Shown here piece after piece: positions 53,588 to 61,587 of a stretch of 64,000 nt of DNA; position 1 is the stretch's first letter; every line of letters begins with the position of its first letter. The stretch comes from Enterobacter asburiae. GTDB lineage: Bacteria; Pseudomonadota; Gammaproteobacteria; Enterobacterales; Enterobacteriaceae. Under the pieces are notes generated by a model. It did no database searches. It was not told the origin of the DNA and saw only the letters and a list, made by a program, of their open reading frames with translations. A program made the position numbers and the translations under genes. Location: assembly GCA_011754535.1 (NCBI GenBank), contig JAAQVN010000001.1, positions 3,348,001 through 3,412,000 on the forward strand, given 5' to 3'.

Positions 53588-54364
53588 TTACTTCAGAGAT
53601 CCTTTGAGGAACTGCTGCAACCGCGGGCTTTGCGGGTTCGCCAGCACTTCGTCCGGGTGGCCCTGCTCTTCAATTTTCCCCTGATGCAGGAAAATCACGT
53701 GGTTCGAGACGTTACGGGCGAAGCCCATCTCGTGCGTCACCACCACCATCGTTTTGCCCTCTTCGGCCAGCTTCTGCATGATGCGCAGCACTTCGCCAAC
53801 GAGTTCCGGGTCCAGCGCGGAGGTCGGTTCGTCGAACAGCAGCACCTCCGGTTCCATCGCCAGCGCGCGGGCGATAGAGACACGCTGCTGCTGACCGCCG
53901 GAGAGGTGTACCGGGTACTTCATCTGCTGGCGCTCGTCGATACCCACTTTCGCCAGGTATTTCACCGCGCGTTCCCGGGCTTCCTGCTTGCTTAAGCCGA
54001 GCACCTGAATCGGTGCTTCCATCACATTCTCCAGCACCGTCATGTGGCTCCAGAGGTTGAAGTGCTGGAACACCATCGTCAGGCGCGTGCGCAGCAGGCG
54101 CAACTGATTCTTATCCGCCACCTTCAGCTGGCCGTCTTTGTCACGGACCAGGTTAATAGTCTGCCCGCTCACCACAATCGAACCTTCGCTCGGCTTTTCG
54201 AGGAAGTTAATGCAGCGCAGGAAGGTACTTTTACCCGAGCCGGATGAGCCGATGATGCTGATCACGTCGCCCGCATTCGCCTGCAGCGACACCCCTTTCA
54301 GCACTTCATGTTCGCCGTAGCGTTTGTGCAAATCAATAACGTTTAATTTGTTCTCAGCCATCAT
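53588..54364 (-). CDS. hisP: Histidine/basic amino acid ABC transporter ATPase HisP
   Basis: A 258-residue ABC ATPase. Walker A is GSSGSGKST (residues 39-47), signature [15 protein letters not shown], Walker [13 protein letters not shown] and the switch His in VVVTHEMGF. It powers uptake through HisQ and HisM of ligands delivered by HisJ (histidine) and ArgT (lysine, arginine, ornithine). It is the last gene of hisJQMP, 5 bp after hisM. Confidence 0.96.
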   Translation of the reverse strand: MMAENKLNVIDLHKRYGEHEVLKGVSLQANAGDVISIIGSSGSGKSTFLRCINFLEKPSEGSIVVSGQTINLVRDKDGQLKVADKNQLRLLRTRLTMVFQHFNLWSHMTVLENVMEAPIQVLGLSKQEARERAVKYLAKVGIDERQQMKYPVHLSGGQQQRVSIARALAMEPEVLLFDEPTSALDPELVGEVLRIMQKLAEEGKTMVVVTHEMGFARNVSNHVIFLHQGKIEEQGHPDEVLANPQSPRLQQFLKGSLK

Positions 54365-54369
54365 CTTTC

Positions 54370-55086
54370 TCAGTGCGTCGAAGAAGGTTTTATATGCTGC
54401 AACCAGCGTTTTTCAGCCTTACGGAACAGGCTAATCAGAACATAAGAGATAATTAAATAGAGCACCGCCGCAATGCCAAACGCGGTAAACGGCTGATAGG
54501 TCGCGGAGTTGATATCGCGCGCGATTTTGAGCAGATCCGGCACCGTCGCGGTAAAGGCGAGCGCGGTGGAGTGCAGCATCAAAATCACTTCGTTGCTGTA
54601 CGCCGGAAGCGCGATACGCAGCGCCGAAGGCAGAATAATACAGCGGTAAAGCTTCACGGAGGAGAAGCCGTACGCGCGCGCCGCCTCGATCTCACCGTGC
54701 GGCACGGAACGAATGGCCCCGGCGAAAATCTCGGTGGTATAGGCGCAGGTGTTGAGCGTTAGCGCCAGCACCGTACAGTTCAGGCCACTGCGGAAGAACG
54801 CGTTCAGCATTTCCGTGCCTTTTACGATCTCAAGCGTATACATCCCCGAATAGAACACCAGCAGCTGCACGTACAGCGGCGTGCCGCGAAACACATAGGT
54901 AAACAGCCAGATCGGGAACTGGATAAACTTGTTGTTCGACACGCGGCCGATGGCGAGAAACACCGCCAGAATGCCGCCCATCACCACGGAAGAAATCAGC
55001 AGCCAGAGCGTAATCGCCACGCCGGTAAAGCGGTAGCCATCCGTCCACAGCAGGGATTTCCAGTATTCCTGAATAATCTCAATCAC
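54370..55086 (-). CDS. hisM: Histidine ABC transporter permease HisM
   Basis: A 238-residue membrane permease with five membrane segments. The EAA loop that contacts HisP is [20 protein letters not shown] (about residues 150-170). Its start overlaps the hisQ stop by 4 bp. It forms the channel with HisQ. Confidence 0.95.
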   Translation of the reverse strand: MIEIIQEYWKSLLWTDGYRFTGVAITLWLLISSVVMGGILAVFLAIGRVSNNKFIQFPIWLFTYVFRGTPLYVQLLVFYSGMYTLEIVKGTEMLNAFFRSGLNCTVLALTLNTCAYTTEIFAGAIRSVPHGEIEAARAYGFSSVKLYRCIILPSALRIALPAYSNEVILMLHSTALAFTATVPDLLKIARDINSATYQPFTAFGIAAVLYLIISYVLISLFRKAEKRWLQHIKPSSTH

Positions 55087-55769
55087 AGGTCAGCCCTCTT
55101 CACACCCACGGAGTAGCGACGTTCGAGCAGAAGCAGCACACCATTGGAGACGGTCGTAAAGACCAGATAGATCACGCCGCAGACCACCGCAAAGTAGAAC
55201 GGCTCCCAGGTGCTCTTGCCCGCCAGCTGAGTCGCTTTAACAACGTCTTCCAGACCGAGCAGCGAGACCAGCGCCGTCGCTTTGAGGATAACCTGCCAGT
55301 TGTTGCCGATGCCCGGCAGCGCATAGCGCATCATGGCCGGGAACATGATCCGGCGAAACGTTTGTGAAGAGGTAAAACCAAATGCGGTTGCCGCTTCAAT
55401 GTGTCCTCTTGGGACCGCCATGTAAGCGCCACGGAAGGTTTCCGTGAAGTAGGCACCGTAGATAAAACCGAGGGTAATAATACCGGCCACCATCGGGTCG
55501 ATATCAATTTGTCCCATCCCCATCGCATCCGTCACGCTGTTCAGCGCAATCTGCAGACCGTAAAAGATAAGCAGCATCAGCACCAGATCGGGTACGCCGC
55601 GAATGAGCGTGGTATAACCTTCGAAAATGAGCGCCAGCGGTTTGTTAGCCGAAAGCTTCGCCCCTGCGCCCGCCAGACCTATCAGCACCGCCAGCACCAC
55701 GGAGCTGATAGCCAGCTCAAGGGTGACAAGCGCGCCCTGTAAAATAACGCCAGAAAATCCGTACAGCAT
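55083..55769 (-). CDS. hisQ: Histidine ABC transporter permease HisQ
   Basis: A 228-residue membrane permease with five membrane segments. The EAA motif is HIEAATAFGFTSSQTFRRIM. It pairs with HisM. An 87 bp gap with a strong palindrome separates it from hisJ. Confidence 0.95.
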   Translation of the reverse strand: MLYGFSGVILQGALVTLELAISSVVLAVLIGLAGAGAKLSANKPLALIFEGYTTLIRGVPDLVLMLLIFYGLQIALNSVTDAMGMGQIDIDPMVAGIITLGFIYGAYFTETFRGAYMAVPRGHIEAATAFGFTSSQTFRRIMFPAMMRYALPGIGNNWQVILKATALVSLLGLEDVVKATQLAGKSTWEPFYFAVVCGVIYLVFTTVSNGVLLLLERRYSVGVKRADL

Positions 55770-55812
55770 ACCGCGAGCCCTGTCGTATCGTGAGTGGTAA
55801 ACCGTGTCTTAT

Positions 55813-55833
55813 CCCCTCCCGCAGCGGGAGGGG
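55813..55833. repeat. Palindrome in the hisJ-hisQ gap
   Basis: CCCCTCCC GCAGC GGGAGGGG is a perfect 8 bp stem with a 5-base loop. In Salmonella this same gap holds a classic REP element; here a different palindrome, akin to the CCCTCTCCC stem, takes its place. It may protect the hisJ mRNA and make HisJ more abundant than the membrane parts. Confidence 0.7.
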
Positions 55834-55856
55834 CCGCACGTTATTTGACGGAGCGA

Positions 55857-56639
55857 TTAGCCGCCGTACACATTGAAATCGAAGTACTTTTTCGCCAGCT
55901 TGTCATAGGTACCGTCAGCGCGCATTTCCGCAAACGCTTTGTTCAGCGCTTCACGCAGCTCGTTGTCTTCTTTGCGCAGGCCCATTCCGGTGCCTACACC
56001 AAACAACTTCACATCCTTAATGGACGGGCCGCCGAACTTGTAATCTTTACCCACCGGCGTTTTCAGGAAGCCTTCGCTTGCCGCGACTTCATCCTGGAAT
56101 GCCGCATCAATACGGCCTGCCGTCAGGTCTGCGTAAATATTTTCCTGGCCCTGATAGGAGACGATTTCAATCCCCTTCGGCGCCCAGTGTTCGTTACCGT
56201 AGGTTTCCTGCGTGGTGCCCTGCAGCACGCCCACGCGTTTCCCCTTCAGCGACTCGAGGGTCGGTTGAATGTCTGAAGACTTTGCCACCACCAGACGTGA
56301 ATCGGCCGCATAGAGCTTGTCGGTGAAGGCAATCTCCTGCTGGCGTTTCTCGGTAATGGAAAGCGAGGACATAATCACGTCGATTTTTTTGGCTTTCAGG
56401 GAAGGGATCAGCGCATCCAGCGGGTTTTCTACATAAGTACACTGCGCTTTGATGCGTTTGCACAGCTCATTGGCCAAATCGATGTCAAAACCCACCAGTT
56501 CACCCTTTGAATTCTTCGATTCAAACGGCGCATAGGTTGGATCAGTACCAATACGGATTTTCTGCGGAATGGCTGCGAATGCCGCGGTGGCGCTGGAAAA
56601 GGCCAGCACGAGGGATAGTGACAACACGAGTTTTTTCAT
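55857..56639 (-). CDS. hisJ: Periplasmic histidine-binding protein HisJ
   Basis: A 260-residue type II periplasmic receptor. Signal peptide of 22 residues ([22 protein letters not shown], cut before AIPQ). The mature protein has [27 protein letters not shown] with a paired Cys in QCTYVEN, and [19 protein letters not shown] use the ATG at 56639, which equals the E. coli start, not one five codons upstream. It is a close paralogue of ArgT next door. Confidence 0.95.
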   Translation of the reverse strand: MKKLVLSLSLVLAFSSATAAFAAIPQKIRIGTDPTYAPFESKNSKGELVGFDIDLANELCKRIKAQCTYVENPLDALIPSLKAKKIDVIMSSLSITEKRQQEIAFTDKLYAADSRLVVAKSSDIQPTLESLKGKRVGVLQGTTQETYGNEHWAPKGIEIVSYQGQENIYADLTAGRIDAAFQDEVAASEGFLKTPVGKDYKFGGPSIKDVKLFGVGTGMGLRKEDNELREALNKAFAEMRADGTYDKLAKKYFDFNVYGG

Positions 56640-56789
56640 ATTTGTCCTCAACAAACTGTCTACATACGGTTTTTTTACGACGACGGGGTGGGGTTAATGT
56701 GCCATTAATCCCTGCTGTCAGGCAAAGAATAATGCCTTTCTGGCGGGATTTTTTGCATTATAAATGCTTAAGTATGCACACAGCGACCC

Positions 56790-56816
56790 AATATGGTGCA
56801 CAGACTGCACCATATT
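56790..56816. other. Perfect hairpin upstream of hisJ
   Basis: AATATGGTGCA (56790-56800) and TGCACCATATT (56806-56816) form a perfect 11 bp stem with loop CAGAC, about 150 bp before the hisJ start and 50 bp after argT. There is no T-run on either side. It may be an argT 3' end structure or a protein-binding dyad. Confidence 0.6.
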
Positions 56817-56835
56817 GAATCATCCTCACCCGTGA

Positions 56836-56852
56836 TGCACCACATCAGTGCA
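56836..56852. promoter_or_regulatory. Candidate NtrC site between argT and hisJ
   Basis: TGCAC-CACATCA-GTGCA fits the NtrC pattern GCAC-N7-GTGC, as in glnA upstream sites. It lies 14 bp past the argT stop and about 200 bp before hisJ. An extra dyad, GCATCAC C GTGATGC, overlaps it at 56850-56864. I found no properly spaced sigma-54 promoter before hisJ, so the role is uncertain; this stretch could also act as a hairpin. Confidence 0.5.
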
Positions 56853-56865
56853 TCACCGTGATGCG

Positions 56866-57648
56866 TTAGTCACCGTAGACGTTGAAGTCGAAGTATTTCT
56901 TCGCCAGTTTGTCGTAGGTACCGTCTTTGCGCAGCTCGGCAAACGCTTTGTCAAAGGCGGCTTTAAGCTCTTTATCGTCCTTGCGCAGGCCAATGCCGGT
57001 GCCGTCACCAAAGTATTTTTTGTCTTTCACGGACGGGCCCGCAAAGGCGTAGTCTTTACCTGCCGACTGCTTCAGGAACCCTTCGCTCGCGGCGACTTCA
57101 TCCTGGAACGCGGCATCCAGACGGCCCGCCGCCAGGTCAGAGTAGATCAGATCCTGGTTCTGGTAAGCCACCACGTCGACGCCCTTCTCGCGCCAGTTGG
57201 CATTGGCGTAACCTTCCTGGGTCGAGCCCTGGAGTACGCCAACGTGCTTGCCTTTCAGCGAGTCGATGGTCGGTTGAATCGGGGAACCTTTCGCGGCAAT
57301 CAGACGCGAATCCGCAGCGTAGAGCTTGTCAGAGAACGCGATCTCCTGCTGACGCTTTTCGGTGATGGAGAGAGAAGAGATAATGGCGTCGATTTTCTTT
57401 GCCTTCAGCGACGGGATTAACGCGTCGAAGTCGCTGCCCACCCATGTGCATTTCACTTCCATACGTTTGCACATTTCATTTCCCAGATCGATGTCAAACC
57501 CCACGAAATCGCCCTTCGCATCCTTGGAAGAGAATGGCGCGTAGGTTGCGTCTGTACCGATACGAACCGTCTGTGGAAGCGCTGCGTAGCTACCTGCTGC
57601 TGCACTTAACCCCACCAGCAAAGACAGAGCCAGAACCGTCTTCTTCAT
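56866..57648 (-). CDS. argT: Periplasmic lysine/arginine/ornithine-binding protein ArgT
   Basis: A 260-residue type II periplasmic receptor and paralogue of HisJ. Signal peptide of 22 residues ([22 protein letters not shown], cut before ALPQ). It shares [27 protein letters not shown] and [18 protein letters not shown] with HisJ. It delivers basic amino acids to HisQMP. The start at 57648 follows a GAGGG ribosome-binding site; an upstream in-frame start lacks support. A sigma-54 promoter and NtrC site precede it. Confidence 0.95.
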   Translation of the reverse strand: MKKTVLALSLLVGLSAAAGSYAALPQTVRIGTDATYAPFSSKDAKGDFVGFDIDLGNEMCKRMEVKCTWVGSDFDALIPSLKAKKIDAIISSLSITEKRQQEIAFSDKLYAADSRLIAAKGSPIQPTIDSLKGKHVGVLQGSTQEGYANANWREKGVDVVAYQNQDLIYSDLAAGRLDAAFQDEVAASEGFLKQSAGKDYAFAGPSVKDKKYFGDGTGIGLRKDDKELKAAFDKAFAELRKDGTYDKLAKKYFDFNVYGD

Positions 57649-57714
57649 ACATTTACCCTCAAGTACCGTGATTTTATTATGTATTGTGTTGTGTGTTGTG
57701 TTGCAGGCTTCTCT

Positions 57715-57730
57715 TGCAGGTCTTATGCCA
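57715..57730 (-). promoter_or_regulatory. Sigma-54 promoter of argT
   Basis: On the minus strand TGGCATA-AGAC-CTGCA has the invariant GG and GC of the -24/-12 elements with exact spacing (GG, ten bases, GC). It matches TGGCACG-N4-TTGCA at nine of twelve positions. It lies 67 bp before the argT start. Confidence 0.8.
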
Positions 57731-57885
57731 CATTGCCGTCTGGTCAAAACTTCGACGTTAAATATGTTAATAAAACGTTGCGATATTGCCTTAATGGTGA
57801 AAGATAGCAGGTCTGCCGAACGAACCGGAAAGAGAAAAAGGGAAAAAGCGAATTAAATGTCGAGGATATGATCGCCGTTGCATAA

Positions 57886-57904
57886 TTGCCCTGAAACAGG
57901 GCAA
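57886..57904. other. Hairpin between ubiX and argT
   Basis: TTGCCCTG AAA CAGGGCAA is a perfect 8 bp stem with a 3-base loop, 35 bp past the ubiX stop. Without a T-run it is at best a weak terminator for ubiX. It lies between the NtrC site and the argT promoter. Confidence 0.55.
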
Positions 57905-57916
57905 CGTCTCTTTTCA

Positions 57917-57933
57917 TGCACAGCATTTGTGCA
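57917..57933. promoter_or_regulatory. NtrC-type enhancer site upstream of argT
   Basis: TGCAC-AGCATTT-GTGCA is a perfect GCAC-N7-GTGC dyad, about 190 bp upstream of the sigma-54 promoter, which is a normal distance for an NtrC enhancer. It overlaps the last few bases before the ubiX stop (57939). With the promoter it supports nitrogen-limitation control of argT. Confidence 0.75.
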
Positions 57934-57938
57934 CAGAA

Positions 57939-58508
57939 TCAGGCTCCCTGCCAGCGGGTGAAGAGATCTTCGGGCAGGTCGATGTCAAACTGATCCAGCA
58001 CGCGATTGATGGTCTGATTAATCACATCGTCCAGCGACTGTGGTCGGTGATAGAACGCCGGTACCGGCGGCATGATCACCGCGCCCAGCTCGGCGGCCTG
58101 AGTCATTAAGCGCAGATGGCCCAGATGCAGCGGCGTTTCCCGCACGCAGAGCACCAACGGGCGACGCTCCTTCAGCACCACGTCCGCCGCGCGCGTCACC
58201 AGGGTGTCGGTATAGCTGTTCACAATCCCGGAGAGCGTTTTAATTGAGCAGGGCAGGATAACCATGCCGGCGGTTTTAAACGAGCCTGAGGAGATGCTGG
58301 CGGCGATATCGCGGGCATCGTGAACCACGTCTGCCAGTGCCTGGACATCGCGCAGGGAAAGATCCGTTTCAAGGGAGAGGGTTTGTCGCGCCGCCTGGCT
58401 CATCACCAGATGCGTTTCCACTTCTGCCACGTTACGCAAAACCTGTAGCAGGCGTACGCCGTAAATCGCGCCGCTGGCACCGCTGATGCCAATAATGAGT
58501 CGTTTCAT
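57939..58508 (-). CDS. ubiX: Flavin prenyltransferase UbiX
   Basis: A 189-residue flavoprotein that prenylates FMN to make the cofactor for the UbiD decarboxylase in ubiquinone synthesis. The N-terminal FMN motif is IIGISGASGAIYGVRLL (residues 4-20). Later motifs are SSGSFKTAGMVILPCS, RPLVLCVRETPLH and PPVPAFYHRP. Start at 58508 (MKRLIIGI) gives the family length. It is downstream of purF, as in E. coli. Confidence 0.96.
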   Translation of the reverse strand: MKRLIIGISGASGAIYGVRLLQVLRNVAEVETHLVMSQAARQTLSLETDLSLRDVQALADVVHDARDIAASISSGSFKTAGMVILPCSIKTLSGIVNSYTDTLVTRAADVVLKERRPLVLCVRETPLHLGHLRLMTQAAELGAVIMPPVPAFYHRPQSLDDVINQTINRVLDQFDIDLPEDLFTRWQGA

Positions 58509-58565
58509 GATTTCGCCCTTGCTGATTTCTGGGCTGACTGTGCAGGATTTTGCGGGGAGTTGCAA

Positions 58566-58585
58566 GTGAGGGCACGCGCCCTCAC
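58566..58585. other. Hairpin between purF and ubiX
   Basis: GTGAGGGC ACGC GCCCTCAC is a perfect 8 bp stem with a 4-base loop, 11 bp past the purF stop. No T-run follows in the minus direction, so it is more likely an mRNA stability or partial-termination structure. Confidence 0.55.
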
Positions 58586-58596
58586 CTGCGAAGAGA

Positions 58597-60114
58597 TCAA
58601 CCTTCGTTGTGCATCTCTAAGCTTTCGAGATCGTTTTGCAGCTGAACGGCTTTCGCATCGTCATTGCGCAGCGAATCAAGATAGTCAAGGTACTGCTGGT
58701 CAACGTCTTTCGTCACGTAGACGCCGTTAAACACGGAGCATTCGAACTGCTGAATTTCCGGGTTCTCGGCGCGCACCGCGTCGATGAGATCGTTCAGATC
58801 CTGGAAAATCAGGCCGTCGGCACCGATGATCTGGCGAATTTCGTCCACTTCGCGACCGTGAGCAATCAGCTCGTTGGCAGTTGGCATATCGATGCCGTAC
58901 ACGTTCGGGAAGCGAATTTCCGGCGCGGCAGATGCCAGGTAGACTTTCTTCGCACCCGCTTCGCGCGCCATCTCGATAATCTGCTCAGAGGTGGTGCCGC
59001 GAACGATGGAGTCATCCACCAGCAGAACGTTCTTGTCGCGGAATTCCGCGCGGTTGGCGTTCAGCTTACGGCGCACGGACTTACGGCGCAGATGCTGGCC
59101 CGGCATGATAAAGGTGCGGCCAACGTAGCGGTTCTTCACGAAGCCCTGACGGTATGGCTTTTCCAGAATACGGGCAATTTCCAGGGCGATATCGCAGGAG
59201 GTTTCCGGGATAGGAATAACCACGTCGATGTCGAGATCGTCCCACTCGCGGGCAATCTTCTCGCCGAGCTTCGTGCCCATGTTCACGCGCGCACTGTATA
59301 CGGAGATTTTGTCGATGAACGAATCCGGACGGGCGAAGTAGACGTATTCAAACAGGCACGGGTTGCTGACCGGGTTGTCAGCACACTGGCGGGTAAACAG
59401 CTGGCCCTTCTCAGTGATATAGACCGCTTCGCCCGGCGCAACGTCGCGCAGGAATTCGAAGCCCAGGGTATCCAGCGCCACGCTCTCAGAGGCAACCATA
59501 TATTCGGTACGGCCATCGCCAAGGTCGCGCTTACCCAGCACCAGCGGACGAATGCCGTTTGGATCGCGGAAGGCAACCATACCGTGACCGATGATCATCG
59601 CCACGCAGGCGTACGCACCGCGGATCTGGCGGTTGGTCGCAGCAATGGCAGCGAAGATATTGTCTGCTTCCAGCGGGTAATGACGGAAGTTATCCAGCTC
59701 GCTGGCGAACACATTGAGCAGGATTTCTGAATCAGAGGTGGTGTTAATGTGGCGACGTTTCTCTTCGAACAGCTTCTTACGCAGCTCATGGGCGTTGGTC
59801 AGGTTGCCGTTATGGGCAAGCGTGATGCCATACGGTGAGTTGACGTAGAAAGGCTGTGCCTCAGAGGCGCTGGAACTGCCAGCAGTAGGATAACGAACGT
59901 GACCGATCCCCATATTACCTTGCAGACGCTGCATATGGCGGGCTTCAAACACATCGTTTACCAGGCCATTCGCCTTACGTAAACGGAAGCAGTTGTTTGC
60001 ATCAATGGTGATGATACCCGCAGCATCCTGCCCACGGTGCTGAAGCACCGTTAACGCGTCATAAATCGACTGGTTTACCGGCATGAAACCGGCGATACCG
60101 ACAATACCGCACAT
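58597..60114 (-). CDS. purF: Amidophosphoribosyltransferase PurF
   Basis: A 505-residue enzyme for the first step of purine synthesis, moving the glutamine amide to PRPP. The N-terminal nucleophile is Cys2 ([10 protein letters not shown]), so the initiator Met must be removed. The glutaminase domain continues with [11 protein letters not shown] and HNGNLTNA. The PRPP-binding loop is [17 protein letters not shown] near residue 362. It follows cvpA by 33 bp under the same PurR control. Confidence 0.97.
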   Translation of the reverse strand: MCGIVGIAGFMPVNQSIYDALTVLQHRGQDAAGIITIDANNCFRLRKANGLVNDVFEARHMQRLQGNMGIGHVRYPTAGSSSASEAQPFYVNSPYGITLAHNGNLTNAHELRKKLFEEKRRHINTTSDSEILLNVFASELDNFRHYPLEADNIFAAIAATNRQIRGAYACVAMIIGHGMVAFRDPNGIRPLVLGKRDLGDGRTEYMVASESVALDTLGFEFLRDVAPGEAVYITEKGQLFTRQCADNPVSNPCLFEYVYFARPDSFIDKISVYSARVNMGTKLGEKIAREWDDLDIDVVIPIPETSCDIALEIARILEKPYRQGFVKNRYVGRTFIMPGQHLRRKSVRRKLNANRAEFRDKNVLLVDDSIVRGTTSEQIIEMAREAGAKKVYLASAAPEIRFPNVYGIDMPTANELIAHGREVDEIRQIIGADGLIFQDLNDLIDAVRAENPEIQQFECSVFNGVYVTKDVDQQYLDYLDSLRNDDAKAVQLQNDLESLEMHNEG

Positions 60115-60147
60115 TCGTCTTTTCCTCGTTAAGCCACATCTCAGGGT

Positions 60148-60636
60148 TTATGCCCTGGGCAAAAAACTCGACGAGCTTTGCAGATAGTCAAAGAACCATC
60201 TGATGATGAAGCTGAACTCCGGAATGAGCTGCGATTTCTGCCAGTCTTCACTTTTGGAGAACCCGGTGAAGGTATCCAGGAAGAACAGGATCGCGGCCAC
60301 AATCAGCACGCCTCGCAACGCCCCGAAACAGATCCCGAGTACCCTGTCCGTTCCTGACAGACCGGTTTTCTCGACCAGCTGACCTATCACATAATTTACG
60401 ATAGCGCCGACAATCAGCGTCGCAATAAACAGCACCGCGATGGCGATTCCATTTCGGACCAGTTCATCTTCAAAGCCCGTGAACCAGACAGACAGGTAAG
60501 TGTAGTAATGACTGGCGACAAAGAAAGCACAGCCCCATGTCACCAGCGATAACGCTTCACGAACAAAGCCACGGATCAGGCTAACCAGACAGGAAAAACC
60601 AATCACCGCAATGATGGCGTAATCAATCCAGACCAT
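60148..60636 (-). CDS. cvpA: Colicin V production protein CvpA
   Basis: A 162-residue inner-membrane protein with four hydrophobic segments (about residues 3-20, 28-50, 65-90, 100-122). It is needed for colicin V export in E. coli; its normal role is unclear. I start it at the ATG at 60636 (MVWIDYAIIAVIGFS), the family start. The PurR box lies upstream, so the longer reading frame beyond it is not real coding. It is co-transcribed with purF. Confidence 0.93.
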   Translation of the reverse strand: MVWIDYAIIAVIGFSCLVSLIRGFVREALSLVTWGCAFFVASHYYTYLSVWFTGFEDELVRNGIAIAVLFIATLIVGAIVNYVIGQLVEKTGLSGTDRVLGICFGALRGVLIVAAILFFLDTFTGFSKSEDWQKSQLIPEFSFIIRWFFDYLQSSSSFLPRA

Positions 60637-60679
60637 ATGTGTCCCACGATTAAACGCCCTGTCATCCAGTTCGGGGCGA

Positions 60680-60708
60680 ATTCTAACAGAAAAAGAAAAC
60701 GTTTGCGT
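60680..60708 (-). promoter_or_regulatory. PurR box and promoter of cvpA-purF
   Basis: On the minus strand ACGCAAACGTTTTCTT (60708 to 60693) is a perfect PurR operator by the consensus ACGCAAACGTTTTCNT. A -10-like TAGAAT (60685 to 60680) lies just downstream. It is 57 bp before the cvpA start and follows the dedD terminator, so cvpA-purF forms its own purine-repressed unit. Confidence 0.92.
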
Positions 60709-60733
60709 AGGGATTTCCTTCCCGCGCGTAAAT

Positions 60734-60763
60734 AAAAAAGGCGCTGAAAAAATGTTCAACGCC
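60734..60763 (-). terminator. Terminator of accD-folC-dedD
   Basis: In the minus direction GGCGTTGAA / TTCAGCGCC (9 bp with one G-U pair, 6-base loop) is followed by six T. It overlaps the end of the repeat pair at 60763 and ends dedD transcription before the cvpA promoter. Confidence 0.85.
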
Positions 60764-60878
60764 CCTCACCCTAACCCTCTCCCCAAAGGGGAGAGGGGAC
60801 GGTACGATGCAGTATGATACAAACGCGCTCAATGCGACTTTCACCCTCTCCCCTTTGGGGAGAGGGCCGGGGTGAGGG
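60763..60878. repeat. Inverted pair of CCCTCACCC-family palindromes
   Basis: Two copies face each other. The left copy is CCCTCACCCTAA then CCCTCTCCCC AAA GGGGAGAGGG; the right copy is CCCTCTCCCC TTT GGGGAGAGGG then CCGGGGTGAGGG. About 45 bp of unique sequence lies between. The pair starts 11 bp past the dedD stop and could fold into one large cruciform or two hairpins. Confidence 0.8.
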
Positions 60879-60888
60879 ATAGATCTTA

Positions 60889-61587
60889 TCAGTTCGCGCT
60901 GTAGCTCATCACCACACCGCTCAGCCCGGAGATCTGCTTCAGCTCGCCGAGCGACCCCTTCAGCTTGTCTTTCGACGCTTCCGGCCCCACGAGAATACGG
61001 GTAATTTTACCCTGCACCGGCGTGGAAGGTGAAGTGTAAACGCGATATCCCGCGCTGCGCAGTTTACCGACAACCTCGTTGACTTTATCGGCGTTTTTCA
61101 GCGCCCCCAGCTGCACAACGTAGGCTTTGCCGGTCGGGGCCGCGTCTTGCTTCGCCGGCGGTGGGGTTTCAGACGCGGCAGCCAGCTGCTCTGCCGCTTT
61201 ATCCCGCTGTGGCTGTTGCTGTGGTTTCGGCTGCGGTTTCTCTACCGGCTTCGGTTTTTCAACAGGCTTAGGCTTCTCTACCGGTACCGGATCGATCTCA
61301 ATGTTGTTATTCGCCGCCAGACGCGACGGATCGAGTGACGGTGCAGCGGCATCGCCCGCGCGGACTTCTTCCGCCGCCCCTTCAGGCGGCTGAGCAGGCA
61401 GCGCCTGCGTCGCCGCAGGCAGCATATCCGGCTCATCGCGGTCGCCCGGCTTCGGCACCAGCGGAATGGCTGCAAACTCGTCCTGATAATGTTTTTTCTG
61501 CCCGTCGAGCAGCCCGGGAAGAATAATTACCCCGAGCGCGACCAGCACAATGGTTCCTGTTAAACGGTTCTGAAACTTACTCGCCAC
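60889..61587 (-). CDS. dedD: Cell-division SPOR-domain protein DedD
   Basis: A 232-residue protein with one N-terminal membrane helix (about residues 9-28) and a periplasmic C-terminal SPOR domain (about 155-232: GKAYVVQLGALKNADKVNEV), which binds denuded septal peptidoglycan. The linker (about 95-145) is proline/glutamine-rich and contains a threefold VEKPKP-type repeat. It is longer than I recall for E. coli because of this linker. It overlaps folC by 11 bp. Confidence 0.94.
   Translation of the reverse strand: MASKFQNRLTGTIVLVALGVIILPGLLDGQKKHYQDEFAAIPLVPKPGDRDEPDMLPAATQALPAQPPEGAAEEVRAGDAAAPSLDPSRLAANNNIEIDPVPVEKPKPVEKPKPVEKPQPKPQQQPQRDKAAEQLAAASETPPPAKQDAAPTGKAYVVQLGALKNADKVNEVVGKLRSAGYRVYTSPSTPVQGKITRILVGPEASKDKLKGSLGELKQISGLSGVVMSYSAN

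Noticed and set aside
56720..56740. Sigma-54-like GGCA...TGCC sequence before hisJ
   Set aside because: The distance between the GC and GG elements is 11 and not 10 bases, and sigma-54 is strict about spacing.
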